From positions 1-7,498 of the forward strand of contig DWUW01000025.1 in the NCBI GenBank assembly GCA_019120525.1: DNA of 7,498 nt. Direction: 5' to 3'. Shown here piece by piece: positions 1 through 6,456 of this stretch. The translations under genes and the position numbers were made by a program. Positions within the stretch are counted from its first letter, which is position 1. The number at the start of each line of letters is the position of its first letter. The notes under the pieces were generated by a model. That model saw only the letters and a list, made by a program, of their open reading frames with translations, searched no databases and had not been told where the DNA came from. This stretch comes from Candidatus Eisenbergiella stercorigallinarum (GTDB lineage Bacteria; Bacillota; Clostridia; Lachnospirales; Lachnospiraceae).

Positions 1-1331
1 CCAGCATCCCGGAAGACGTAAAGGAAAAACTGCTCCGGTTCGGCCGGGCTGCGGTGGCGGCGGCTACCATGCGGGGCAAATCCTACCTGCAGATCGGTTC
101 CATCTGTATGGGAATCGGCGGCTCCATCATCGATCCCGCTTTTATGGAAGAATATCTGGGCATGCGCGTGGAGTCCGTGGACGAGGTGGAGATCATCCGC
201 CGCATGACGGAGGGCATCTACGATCAGGCGGAGTTTGAAAAGGCTCTGGCCTGGACGAAGGAAAACTGCATCGAGGGCTTTGACAAGAACCCGGAGGCGG
301 TGCAGAAAAACAGAGAGCAGAAGGATCAGGACTGGGAGTTCGTCGTGAAGATGATGTGCATCATCAAGGATCTGATGAACGGCAACAAAAAGCTTCCGGA
401 GGGCTGCGAGGAAGAAATGGTGGGACACAACGCCATCGCGGCCGGCTTCCAGGGACAGCGCCAGTGGACTGACTTTTATCCCAACGCGGATTTCGCGGAG
501 GCCATGCTGAACACCTCCTTTGACTGGAACGGCGCGCGTGAGCCTTACGTGCTGGCGACGGAAAACGATGTGTTAAACGGCCTTGGCATGCTGTTCATGA
601 AGCTTCTGACCAACCGGGCGCAGATCTTCGCGGATGTGCGTACCTATTGGAGCCCGGAGGCGGTGAAGAAGGCGACCGGCTACGAAGTGGAAGGCATCGC
701 GAAGGAAGCGGGCGGCTTCATCCATCTGATCAATTCCGGCGCGGCCTGCCTGGACGCCAACGGACAGGCGAAGGACGCGGATGGAAACAACGTGATGAAG
801 CCCTGGTATGAAGTGACCGAAGAGGATCAGAAGGCCATCATGCAGGCGACCACCTGGAACGAGGCGGACTTCGGATACTTCCGCGGCGGCGGATATTCCT
901 CCCGTTTTGTGACCGAGGCGGAAATGCCTGTTACCATGATCCGTCTGAATCTGGTGAAGGGCCTTGGGCCGGTGCTTCAGATCGCGGAAGGCTGGACGGT
1001 GAAGCTTCCGGCGGAGGTGACCGACAAGCTCTGGAAGAGAACGGACTACACCTGGCCGTGCACCTGGTTCGCGCCCAGGACCACCGGAAAGGGAGCCTTC
1101 AAGACGGCTTACGATGTGATGAATAACTGGGGAGCCAACCACGGCGCGATCAGCTACGGACACATCGGCGCGGATCTGATCACCATGTGCTCCATGCTCC
1201 GGATCCCGGTGAGCATGCACAACGTTTCGGAAGAAAAGATTTTCCGCCCGGCCGCCTGGAATGCCTTCGGCATGGACAAGGAGGGACAGGATTACAGGGC
1301 CTGCGCCGCGTACGGACCTCTGTATAAATAA
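1..1331 (+). CDS. fucI: L-fucose isomerase, 3' part (5' end outside window)
   Basis: Interconverts L-fucose and L-fuculose in the cytoplasm, the first step of L-fucose catabolism; family members also act on D-arabinose. The reading frame is open from base 3, so the true start lies upstream. A GTG at 54 is internal valine (the text reads RAAVAAATMRGKSY, as in the family core), not a start. Compared from memory with the 591-residue E. coli enzyme, about 150 N-terminal residues are missing. The three metal ligands known for E. coli FucI (E337, D361, H528) are all present: E in ATEND (codon 561-563), D in FADVRTYW (633-635) and H in NWGANHG (1140-1142), with nearly the same spacing. Other family blocks are AIAAGFQGQR, SSFDWNG, FRGGGYSSRF, KGLGPVLQIAEGW and the C-terminus GQDYRAC...GPLYK. 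No truncation or frameshift is seen in the visible part. It is followed by a sugar kinase on the same strand. Identification is very secure. Confidence 0.97.
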   Translation, partial: SIPEDVKEKLLRFGRAAVAAATMRGKSYLQIGSICMGIGGSIIDPAFMEEYLGMRVESVDEVEIIRRMTEGIYDQAEFEKALAWTKENCIEGFDKNPEAVQKNREQKDQDWEFVVKMMCIIKDLMNGNKKLPEGCEEEMVGHNAIAAGFQGQRQWTDFYPNADFAEAMLNTSFDWNGAREPYVLATENDVLNGLGMLFMKLLTNRAQIFADVRTYWSPEAVKKATGYEVEGIAKEAGGFIHLINSGAACLDANGQAKDADGNNVMKPWYEVTEEDQKAIMQATTWNEADFGYFRGGGYSSRFVTEAEMPVTMIRLNLVKGLGPVLQIAEGWTVKLPAEVTDKLWKRTDYTWPCTWFAPRTTGKGAFKTAYDVMNNWGANHGAISYGHIGADLITMCSMLRIPVSMHNVSEEKIFRPAAWNAFGMDKEGQDYRACAAYGPLYK

Positions 1332-1392
1332 CGGCAATAAAAAAGCTTCGTGAAAAAAGGGACAGCGGACAAAAAAGAAGGAAAAGAGAAAA

Positions 1393-1435
1393 GGGCCGGC
1401 ATATGGTGGACTGCCGTATGCGCGGCCCCTTTTTT
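1393..1435 (+). terminator. Intercistronic terminator-like hairpin between fucI and the kinase
   Basis: GGGCCG-GCATA (1393-1403) pairs with TATGC-G-CGGCCC (1417-1428), giving an 11-bp stem with a one-base G bulge and a 13-nt loop, followed by six T (1430-1435). It has the form of a Rho-independent terminator. It lies 61 bp after the fucI stop and only 15 bp before the kinase ribosome binding site. If the two genes are co-transcribed it would act as a partial terminator or attenuator; otherwise it ends the fucI transcript. No obvious new promoter is visible between it and the kinase start. Confidence 0.7.
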
Positions 1436-1450
1436 CAAAAACGGAAAGAA

Positions 1451-1456
1451 AGGAGA
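1451..1456 (+). promoter_or_regulatory. Ribosome binding site that fixes the kinase start
   Basis: AGGAGA lies 9 nt before the ATG at 1466. The upstream in-frame ATG at 1403 falls inside the terminator-like hairpin and would add 21 low-complexity, arginine/lysine-rich residues that no family member needs. The 1466 start is therefore preferred. Confidence 0.85.
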
Positions 1457-1465
1457 CGCCGGAAA

Positions 1466-2962
1466 ATGAAAACAACAGAAAAACAGCTGCTTGCCGTCGA
1501 TCTGGGCGCTTCCAGCGGCAGGGTGATGCTGGGACGCTTTGACGGGGAAAAAATAAGCGTGGAGGAGCTGCATCGTTTTTCCAACGATCCGGTGACGCTC
1601 GGAGGAACGATGTACTGGGATTTCCTGCGCCTGTTCCACGAGATCAGACAGGGGCTTCTGAAATCAAAAAAATACGGGAAGGTTGACAGCATCAGCGTGG
1701 ATACCTGGGGCGTGGACTTCGGCTTGCTGGACGAGGGAGGGAATCTGCTGGAAAATCCGGTGCACTACAGGGACAGCCGGATGAACGGCATGCTGGAAAA
1801 GAGCTTTTCCCTGCTGGATGCCGACCGCTTTTATCAGATTACCGGAACCCAGTTCATGGAGATCAATACGGTCTTTCAGCTTCTGTATCTGGCTCAGAAC
1901 AGAAGGGAGCTTCTGGACCGGGCGGACTGCATGCTTTTGATGCCGGATCTTTTTCACTATTTTCTCTGCGGGGAAAAAAGCTGCGAATATTCCATCGCGT
2001 CCACCACGCAGCTTCTGGATGCGCGGCGGAAAACCTGGTCGAAGGAGGTCCTGAAGGCTCTGGGGCTGCCGGAGAAGATCCTTCTGCCTGTGGTTCCTTC
2101 CGGAACGCCCCTGTTGCTCCTTAGGCCGGATATCGCAGGAGAGCTTGGCGTCGATCCCATGCTGGTGGTGGCGGGAGCGGGACACGATACCCAGTGCGCC
2201 ATGGCGGCGGTTCCTACGCAGGAAAAGGATTTTATTTTCATCAGCTGCGGGACCTGGAGTCTGTTCGGAACGGAGCTGCCGGAACCCGTCATCACGCAGG
2301 ACAGCAGGAGGCTGAACCTGGCCAACGAAGGCGGCGCGGGCGGACGCATTTCCTTCCTGAAAAACATCATCGGCCTGTGGCTGGTGCAGGAAAGCCGCCG
2401 CCAGTGGATGCGGGAAGGGAAGGAATACAGCTTCGGAGAGCTGGAAAAGCTGGCGGCAGAGGAAGCGCCGTTTCGCAGCCTGATCGATCCCGACGCGCCG
2501 GAATTCGTGCCCGCGGGAGACGTGCCGGAGCGGATCCGGGAATTCTGCAGGCGGACCGGCCAGCCCGTTCCGGAGACGCCGGGCCAGATCGTGCGCTGCA
2601 TCGACGAAAGCCTGGCGCTCAAATACCGGCTGACGCTGGATGAGATCCGGGAGTGCACGGGAAAGGATTATCCGGTCATCCACATGGTGGGCGGCGGCAC
2701 CCAGAGCGGCCTTCTCTGCCGGTTTACCGCAGACGCCTGCGCCCGTCCGGTCTGCGCCGGCCCGGTGGAAGCCACTGTATACGGAAACCTGGCGCTCCAG
2801 CTCATGGCGGCGGGAGAGATCGGCGGCCTTTCCGAGCTGCGGAGCATCGTCGCGGCGTCGGAGCCGGTGAAGCGGTATGAGCCGGAACACGCGGACGCGT
2901 GGGCGGAGGCGGCCGGACGGTATCGGGAGAATATCGGGAAGTGGGAGAGGATGGGAAAATAA
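1466..2962 (+). CDS. rhaB: Rhamnulokinase-family (FGGY) sugar kinase, probable L-fuculokinase by context
   Basis: ATP-dependent ketose kinase of 498 residues, close to the usual length of about 490 for RhaB. Visible family features in order are: the N-terminal phosphate-binding loop DLGASSGR (residues 12-19), SVDTWGVDFG (77-86), NPVHYRDSR, GTQFMEINTVFQLL, MPDLFHYFLCG, STTQLLD, the catalytic-base motif GHDT with D241 (equivalent to D237 of E. coli RhaB), FISCGTWSLFG (258-268), NEGGAGG, TPGQIVRCIDESLALKYR, and the second ATP-site block VGGGTQSG (from 408) leading to AGPVEATVYGN. These are RhaB signatures rather than those of E. coli-type FucK. L-rhamnulose and L-fuculose are both 6-deoxy-ketohexoses, and the gene directly follows fucI, so L-fuculose 1-phosphorylation feeding an aldolase is the likely in vivo role. 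The gene symbol reflects sequence family only; substrate is inferred. The start at 1466 is chosen on its AGGAGA site. All key residues are present and the frame is intact. Confidence 0.93.
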   Translation: MKTTEKQLLAVDLGASSGRVMLGRFDGEKISVEELHRFSNDPVTLGGTMYWDFLRLFHEIRQGLLKSKKYGKVDSISVDTWGVDFGLLDEGGNLLENPVHYRDSRMNGMLEKSFSLLDADRFYQITGTQFMEINTVFQLLYLAQNRRELLDRADCMLLMPDLFHYFLCGEKSCEYSIASTTQLLDARRKTWSKEVLKALGLPEKILLPVVPSGTPLLLLRPDIAGELGVDPMLVVAGAGHDTQCAMAAVPTQEKDFIFISCGTWSLFGTELPEPVITQDSRRLNLANEGGAGGRISFLKNIIGLWLVQESRRQWMREGKEYSFGELEKLAAEEAPFRSLIDPDAPEFVPAGDVPERIREFCRRTGQPVPETPGQIVRCIDESLALKYRLTLDEIRECTGKDYPVIHMVGGGTQSGLLCRFTADACARPVCAGPVEATVYGNLALQLMAAGEIGGLSELRSIVAASEPVKRYEPEHADAWAEAAGRYRENIGKWERMGK

Positions 2963-2971
2963 GCAGGCAGG

Positions 2972-2997
2972 GAGCGGAAGAAGTCCCGCCGCCGCTC
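2972..2997 (+). terminator. Weak hairpin after the kinase gene
   Basis: GAGCGG (2972-2977) and CCGCTC (2992-2997) form a 6-bp stem with a 14-nt loop, 9 bp past the kinase stop. No T-run follows, so it is at best a poor intrinsic terminator. A second tiny stem, CGGTT/AACCG, lies at 3018-3030. Listed as the only terminator candidate for the kinase. Confidence 0.3.
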
Positions 2998-3049
2998 AGA
3001 AGGTTATCGTTCAGGACCGGTTTTTAACCGAAGCTTACCTACATTTGGG

Positions 3050-3078
3050 TTGCTTTCCCCGGACGGGTAGTATATACT
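3050..3078 (+). promoter_or_regulatory. Sigma-A-type promoter of the acyltransferase gene
   Basis: The -35 box TTGCTT (3050-3055) and -10 box TATACT (3073-3078) are separated by exactly 17 bp. Transcription would start near 3085, giving a short leader of about 28 nt that contains the ribosome binding site. This indicates the acyltransferase is transcribed independently of the sugar genes upstream. Confidence 0.7.
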
Positions 3079-3112
3079 GGAAAAGGCTGAAAAACAAAGG
3101 AAGGTACTACCC
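3065..3112. repeat. 8-bp inverted repeat flanking the plsC -10 box and ribosome binding site
   Basis: GGGTAGTA (3065-3072) and TACTACCC (3105-3112) are perfect inverted copies separated by 32 bp. The left arm directly abuts the -10 box and the right arm ends at the base before the ATG. The ribosome binding site lies between the arms. The arms could be an operator. An RNA hairpin is less likely, because the left arm lies upstream of the predicted transcription start. Confidence 0.5.
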
Positions 3113-3847
3113 ATGATCCGTTTTATTGTTGTTGCTGTTTTTGTCGTATTATTTCTGATCCTGAGCATCCCGCTTCTGATCGCGGAGTGGATCATCGGGA
3201 AATTCAACATGGATTTAAAGGGGCGCAGCTCCCTCGCCATCGTGAACTGGGCGTTCCGGTGGGTACTCAGGCTCGCCGGCGTGAAGGTGACCTGCATCGG
3301 GCTGGAGCGGGTGCCGAAGGACCGGGCGGTTCTGTATATCGGAAATCACCGGAGCTACTTTGACATTGTCATGACCTATGTGCGCGTTCCCCGCATGACC
3401 GGCTATATTGCGAAAAAGGAAATGCTAAAGATCCCCCTCCTTTCCCACTGGATGAAAAATCTCCACTGTCTGTTCCTGGACCGGAAGGATCTGAAGCAGG
3501 GGATGAAGACCATCGTGACGGCGATTGAAAAGGTGAAGTCCGGCATTTCCATCTGTATTTTCCCGGAAGGAACCCGGAATAAGGTGGCCGATACCTTCCT
3601 CCCCTTCCATGGAGGAAGCTTTAAGATCGCGGAAAAAACGAACTGTCCCATCGTGCCGATGGCCATCAACAATGCGGGAAGCATTTTTGAGGATCATATC
3701 CCGAAGATCAGGAAGACCCATGTGGTGCTGGAATACGGAGAGCCGATCTATCCGGATCAGCTTTCCAGGGAAGACAGGAAACGTCTGCCGGACCTCACGC
3801 TGGAACGGATCCAGGAGATGTATTTTAAGAATAAGGAGCTGGTCTGA
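3113..3847 (+). CDS. plsC: 1-acyl-sn-glycerol-3-phosphate acyltransferase (PlsC/LPLAT family)
   Basis: Membrane-associated enzyme of 244 residues that transfers an acyl chain to the sn-2 position of lysophosphatidic acid to make phosphatidic acid, the precursor of membrane phospholipids. An N-terminal hydrophobic segment (about residues 3-28) anchors it. The acyltransferase motifs are in order: H(X)4D as NHRSYFD (H79, D84), the arginine-containing block FLDRKDLKQG (121-130), FPEGTR (150-155) and CPIVPMAINNAG (178-189). The length fits short bacterial PlsC proteins. The ATG start at 3113 follows AAAGGAAGG (from 3096) at good spacing, and the gene has its own promoter. Its right neighbour converges on it. 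Motifs are complete, so it is probably active. The exact acceptor cannot be proven from sequence, since related LPLAT proteins can use other lysolipids. Confidence 0.93.
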   Translation: MIRFIVVAVFVVLFLILSIPLLIAEWIIGKFNMDLKGRSSLAIVNWAFRWVLRLAGVKVTCIGLERVPKDRAVLYIGNHRSYFDIVMTYVRVPRMTGYIAKKEMLKIPLLSHWMKNLHCLFLDRKDLKQGMKTIVTAIEKVKSGISICIFPEGTRNKVADTFLPFHGGSFKIAEKTNCPIVPMAINNAGSIFEDHIPKIRKTHVVLEYGEPIYPDQLSREDRKRLPDLTLERIQEMYFKNKELV

Positions 3848-3881
3848 CGCGGACCGGCATGAACGGCAAGGGCTGAAAGAT

Positions 3882-3925
3882 GGGAGCCGGAGCTGCCTGC
3901 AGAAAAAAAGGCGGCTCCGGCTTCC
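3882..3925. terminator. Long hairpin at the plsC/araC convergent junction
   Basis: Positions 3882-3897 pair with 3910-3925 over 16 bp (two G-U pairs when read on the + strand), around a 12-nt loop that includes seven A. It lies 34 bp after the plsC stop and begins 3 bp after the stop of the opposing regulator gene. No T-run follows either arm, so it is not a textbook intrinsic terminator. Its position between converging genes makes a bidirectional termination or transcript-stabilising role likely. Confidence 0.55.
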
Positions 3926-3928
3926 GCT

Positions 3929-4828
3929 TTATGCGGGCGGATTCTGACGGCGGTACTGGTTGGGCGTACAGCCTGCCTGTTCCCGAAAGCAGGCCGTGAA
4001 ATAGCTCTGAGAAGAAAATCCGCATTCCAGCGCGATCTGCGCGATGCTCAGATCGGTCTCAGAAAGGAGCCTCCTGCTTTGCCGGATGCGGTATTGAAGC
4101 AGGTAGGAAAACAGCGTCATGCCGGTGGCTTTGTGAAAAAAACGGCTGCATTCGCCGGGACTCAGATGGCTGTGCGCGGCAAGCTCCCGGAGCGTGATCT
4201 TTTCAGAGTAATGAGCGTGCAGGTAAAGGAGGATTTCCTTCAGCCGCAGGTTCTGCGCCGCATTGACGATCTTTCCGCTCCCGTTTCCGAGCCGTAGAAT
4301 GCCGGGCCAGATGCGTAAAAGCTCGCTTTGGATCAGAAGCTCACGGCCCGCTTCCTCCTTTTGGTCCGCCATGCGCAGGATCCGCGTGAAGGCCTCCGCC
4401 AGACCGCGGCCGTCCGGCGTGTTTCTGTGGAAAAGGAAAACGGAGGATGTGGATAACTGCAGAAGCGGGAGCAGCATCTGTTGATAAACCAGGCTGTCCG
4501 GACGGGGACAGATCAGATCCGGATGGACGTTGATGCCGTAATAGGAAGCATCCGGGCTTTCCGGCTCCGCCGTGTGGGCCAGCCGGCAGTTGATGAACAG
4601 GCCGGTATCCTCCGCCAGCCGATAGCTCTGGCTGACCACATGAAAACGCACGATGCCCCGGTTCACCAGACAGATCTGAAAATCCTCATGCCAGTGCCAG
4701 GGAACGAGGGCGGAGGGAGACTGCGCCTGCGCGAAGTCGGTCTGATAAACGGAGAGGGGAAAGCCGGGTGAGATCCGTTCCATGATCCCCTCTCTGCTGT
4801 CCAGCGTTTTTAACTGATTGACGATCAA
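3929..4828 (-). CDS. AraC-family transcriptional regulator
   Basis: One-component DNA-binding regulator of 299 residues. The N-terminal half (about 28-105) is a cupin-like ligand-binding domain containing HWHEDFQICLVNRG (45-58). The C-terminal AraC domain (about 195-296) has two helix-turn-helix units: ITLRELAAHSHLSPGECSRFF, and SIAQIALECGFSSQSYFTACF followed by the conserved GCTPNQYRR. The chosen start is TTG at 4828, because a strong AGGGGAGG lies 8 nt upstream of it. An in-frame ATG at 4783 (MERISPGF) with a closer GAGAGGGG site is an alternative that would drop 15 residues without touching any domain. The gene is divergent from a MATE transporter, which is its most likely regulatory target; its effector is unknown. 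The N-terminal domain resembles sugar-type AraC sensors, so control of the fucose genes on the far side of plsC is a second, less likely option. Confidence 0.92.
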   Translation of the reverse strand: MIVNQLKTLDSREGIMERISPGFPLSVYQTDFAQAQSPSALVPWHWHEDFQICLVNRGIVRFHVVSQSYRLAEDTGLFINCRLAHTAEPESPDASYYGINVHPDLICPRPDSLVYQQMLLPLLQLSTSSVFLFHRNTPDGRGLAEAFTRILRMADQKEEAGRELLIQSELLRIWPGILRLGNGSGKIVNAAQNLRLKEILLYLHAHYSEKITLRELAAHSHLSPGECSRFFHKATGMTLFSYLLQYRIRQSRRLLSETDLSIAQIALECGFSSQSYFTACFREQAGCTPNQYRRQNPPA

Positions 4829-4836
4829 TATTTTTT

Positions 4837-4844
4837 CCTCCCCT
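4837..4844 (-). promoter_or_regulatory. Strong ribosome binding site supporting a TTG start for the AraC regulator
   Basis: Read on the - strand, AGGGGAGG is followed by eight A/T bases and then TTG (4828-4826). The strength and ideal spacing of this site are the main reason to prefer TTG over the ATG 45 bp further in. Confidence 0.65.
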
Positions 4845-4968
4845 GCAAAACGCTCCTGAGACGGCTCCCGTGCGGCCCGGCCGGGGGCGGCGCTGATACG
4901 GCGGATCTGCCGGAAACAGAAGGCGCAATATTTTTATAAAAAAAGCCGTTTTTTTAATATACAATTTC

Positions 4969-4998
4969 AGTGTATGGCTGATATTATGACAATGTCAA
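4969..4998 (-). promoter_or_regulatory. Candidate promoter of the AraC regulator gene
   Basis: On the - strand a perfect TTGACA (4998-4993) is followed after 18 bp by TACACT (4974-4969), a 4-of-6 match to the -10 consensus. Transcription would begin near 4963 and give a leader of about 135 nt. That leader contains a GC-rich stretch including the 10-bp palindrome CCCGGCCGGG at 4876-4885. The -35 box overlaps the TGACA-N-TGTCA palindrome, which would allow autoregulation. Confidence 0.45.
4987..4997. promoter_or_regulatory. Perfect palindrome TGACA-A-TGTCA, candidate operator
   Basis: TGACA (4987-4991) and TGTCA (4993-4997) are exact inverted arms around one base, in the spacer between the divergent araC and MATE genes. 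AraC proteins usually bind direct repeats, so a short palindrome may belong to another regulator or be used by a dimer in an unusual way. It is the clearest dyad in this spacer. Confidence 0.4.
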
Positions 4999-5033
4999 GA
5001 AAAAAGGCAGGAGAAAGAAACGCCTGGTTACTA

Positions 5034-5094
5034 TTCAGCCGGGTCTGCCAAAGGCTGAACTGCAGCAACGCCTGCGCGGGACGCAGCGCGGTGC
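5034..5094 (+). other. Potentially structured leader of the MATE gene
   Basis: TTCAGCC (5034-5040) pairs perfectly with GGCTGAA (5053-5059) around a 12-nt loop. A second small hairpin, CTGCG-CGGGA-CGCAG, follows at about 5071-5085, just before the gene. The stretch is GC-rich, directly after an AT-rich promoter zone. I compared it by eye with known riboswitch cores (preQ1, guanidine, fluoride, ZTP, c-di-GMP) and saw no convincing match. No T-run makes it a terminator. Confidence 0.3.
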
Positions 5095-5102
5095 TTCGGC
5101 AT

Positions 5103-5107
5103 GGAGG
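5103..5107 (+). promoter_or_regulatory. Ribosome binding site that fixes the MATE start
   Basis: GGAGG lies 5 nt before the ATG at 5113 and overlaps the upstream in-frame ATG at 5101. The 5101 ATG has no ribosome binding site of its own, so 5113 is the likely start. Confidence 0.75.
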
Positions 5108-5112
5108 AAAAT

Positions 5113-6453
5113 ATGGCACAGATGGATCTGACACAGGGAAATATCACAAAGACGCTGCTGAAATTCGCGTTCCCGATGATCTGCGGGAATCTGCTTCAGC
5201 AGCTTTATAATGTGGTGGATACGCTGATCGTGGGACAGTTTTTGGGCGCGGACGCGCTGGCGGCGGTGGGAAGCGCCTACACGCTGATGACCTTTCTGAC
5301 CTCCATTCTGCTCGGCCTGTGCATGGGAAGCGGGGCCATGTTCTCCATCCGTTACGGAGAAGGGAACAGAAGGCAGCTGCAGGAGGACATGTTTGTATCT
5401 TTCCTGCTGATCGCGGCCGTTACCGTGGTGATCAATGTGGTCGTATTTGTTTTCCTGGACGGGATCCTGCGTCTGCTTTCCGTTCCGCAGGAGGTCTACG
5501 GGCTGATGCGGGAATATCTGTGGGTGATCTTCTGGGGGATCGGGGGAACTTTTCTTTATAATTATTATGCCTCGCTGCTGCGGGCGGTGGGAAACTCCGT
5601 GGTCCCGCTGATCTTTCTCGGGATTTCGGCCGTGATCAATATCGTGCTGGATCTGTATTTCGTGGTCTCCTGCGGCTGGGGCGTGGCGGGCGCGGCCTTT
5701 GCCACCATTCTGGCCCAGTGGTTTTCCGGCGTGGGACTGCTCATCTATAAAGGGATGAAATGCCCGCAGCTGAAGGTGGAGCGGCAGCAGATGCGCGTGC
5801 GCGCGGAAACGATGCGGGAGGTGACGGGAGCTTCCGTGCTGACCTGCCTGCAGCAGTCGGTGATGAACCTGGGAATCCTGATGGTGCAGGGGCTGGTGAA
5901 CAGCTTCGGCGCTTCGGTCATGGCGGCCTTCGCGGCGGCGGTCAAGATCGATTCCTTCGCCTACATGCCCCTGCAGGACTTTGGGAACGCCTTTTCCACC
6001 TTCATCGCCCAGAATCACGGGGCGAAGAAAAAGGACCGGATCCGGGAGGGAATCCGCTGCGCGGTCCGGACAGCGGTGATCTTCGCCCTCTGCGTGTCGG
6101 CGGTGGTGGTCGTTTTCGCCAGATGGTTCCTGCTGATCTTCATCCGCCCGGAGGAAACGGAAATCCTGGCGATCGGCACATCCTACCTTCGGGTGGTGGG
6201 GGCGTTTTACGTCGGGATTGGCGGCCTTTTCCTGCTGTACGGGCTGTACCGGGCCATCGAGCGGCCCGCCATGTCCCTGGTGCTGACGGTGATCTCGCTG
6301 GGAACCAGGGTGCTTCTCGCCTATACGCTTTCCGCCGTTCCGGCCATCGGCGTGCTGGGGATCTGGTGGGCGGTGCCCATCGGCTGGGCGCTGGCGGATG
6401 TGACGGGAGCGGTGTATTACCGGTATATCCGGGGAAAGGAAGAGGGGCGGTGA
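5113..6453 (+). CDS. MATE family multidrug/toxin efflux transporter
   Basis: Integral membrane protein of 446 residues with about 12 predicted membrane segments arranged as two MatE repeats. It would export cationic drugs or metabolites using a Na+ or H+ gradient. First-repeat landmarks are KFAFPMICGNLLQQLYNVVD, TLIVGQFLGADALAAVG and a GSGAMFSIRYGEGN loop. The second repeat starts near residue 237 (GASVLTCLQQSVMN) and contains the conserved FGNAFSTFIAQNHGAKK loop (from about 290). The pattern fits the MepA/DinF-like Firmicute group. Start 5113 is preferred over 5101 on its ribosome binding site. The gene is divergent from an AraC regulator, suggesting inducible expression, although I could not find a convincing + strand promoter (a TACAAT at 4960 lacks a good -35 box). 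The stop is only 3 bp from the stop of the convergent Rpn remnant, with no terminator between. Substrate cannot be told from sequence. Confidence 0.93.
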   Translation: MAQMDLTQGNITKTLLKFAFPMICGNLLQQLYNVVDTLIVGQFLGADALAAVGSAYTLMTFLTSILLGLCMGSGAMFSIRYGEGNRRQLQEDMFVSFLLIAAVTVVINVVVFVFLDGILRLLSVPQEVYGLMREYLWVIFWGIGGTFLYNYYASLLRAVGNSVVPLIFLGISAVINIVLDLYFVVSCGWGVAGAAFATILAQWFSGVGLLIYKGMKCPQLKVERQQMRVRAETMREVTGASVLTCLQQSVMNLGILMVQGLVNSFGASVMAAFAAAVKIDSFAYMPLQDFGNAFSTFIAQNHGAKKKDRIREGIRCAVRTAVIFALCVSAVVVVFARWFLLIFIRPEETEILAIGTSYLRVVGAFYVGIGGLFLLYGLYRAIERPAMSLVLTVISLGTRVLLAYTLSAVPAIGVLGIWWAVPIGWALADVTGAVYYRYIRGKEEGR

Positions 6454-6456
6454 TAT

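Noticed and set aside
54..56. GTG as the start of the fucose isomerase gene
   Set aside because: The frame is open back to the window edge and the upstream residues continue the family core; about 150 N-terminal residues are expected before this point.
1403..1465. 21-residue N-terminal extension of the kinase
   Set aside because: It lies across the terminator-like hairpin, has a basic low-complexity sequence, and the AGGAGA site at 1451 serves the ATG at 1466.
1664..2890. Long open frame of 408 codons on the - strand inside the kinase gene
   Set aside because: It is an antisense shadow favoured by high GC content; its protein text is histidine/arginine/glutamine-rich with no family features, whereas the + strand frame is a full kinase.
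4940..4957. A7-GCCG-T7 dyad as a terminator
   Set aside because: The stem is only A-T pairs with a tiny GC loop, and it sits in the divergent promoter zone where no transcript needs to end.
4974..5210. 78-codon frame overlapping the MATE leader and gene start
   Set aside because: No ribosome binding site precedes its ATG codons, it runs out of frame into the MATE gene, and its text has no recognisable domain.
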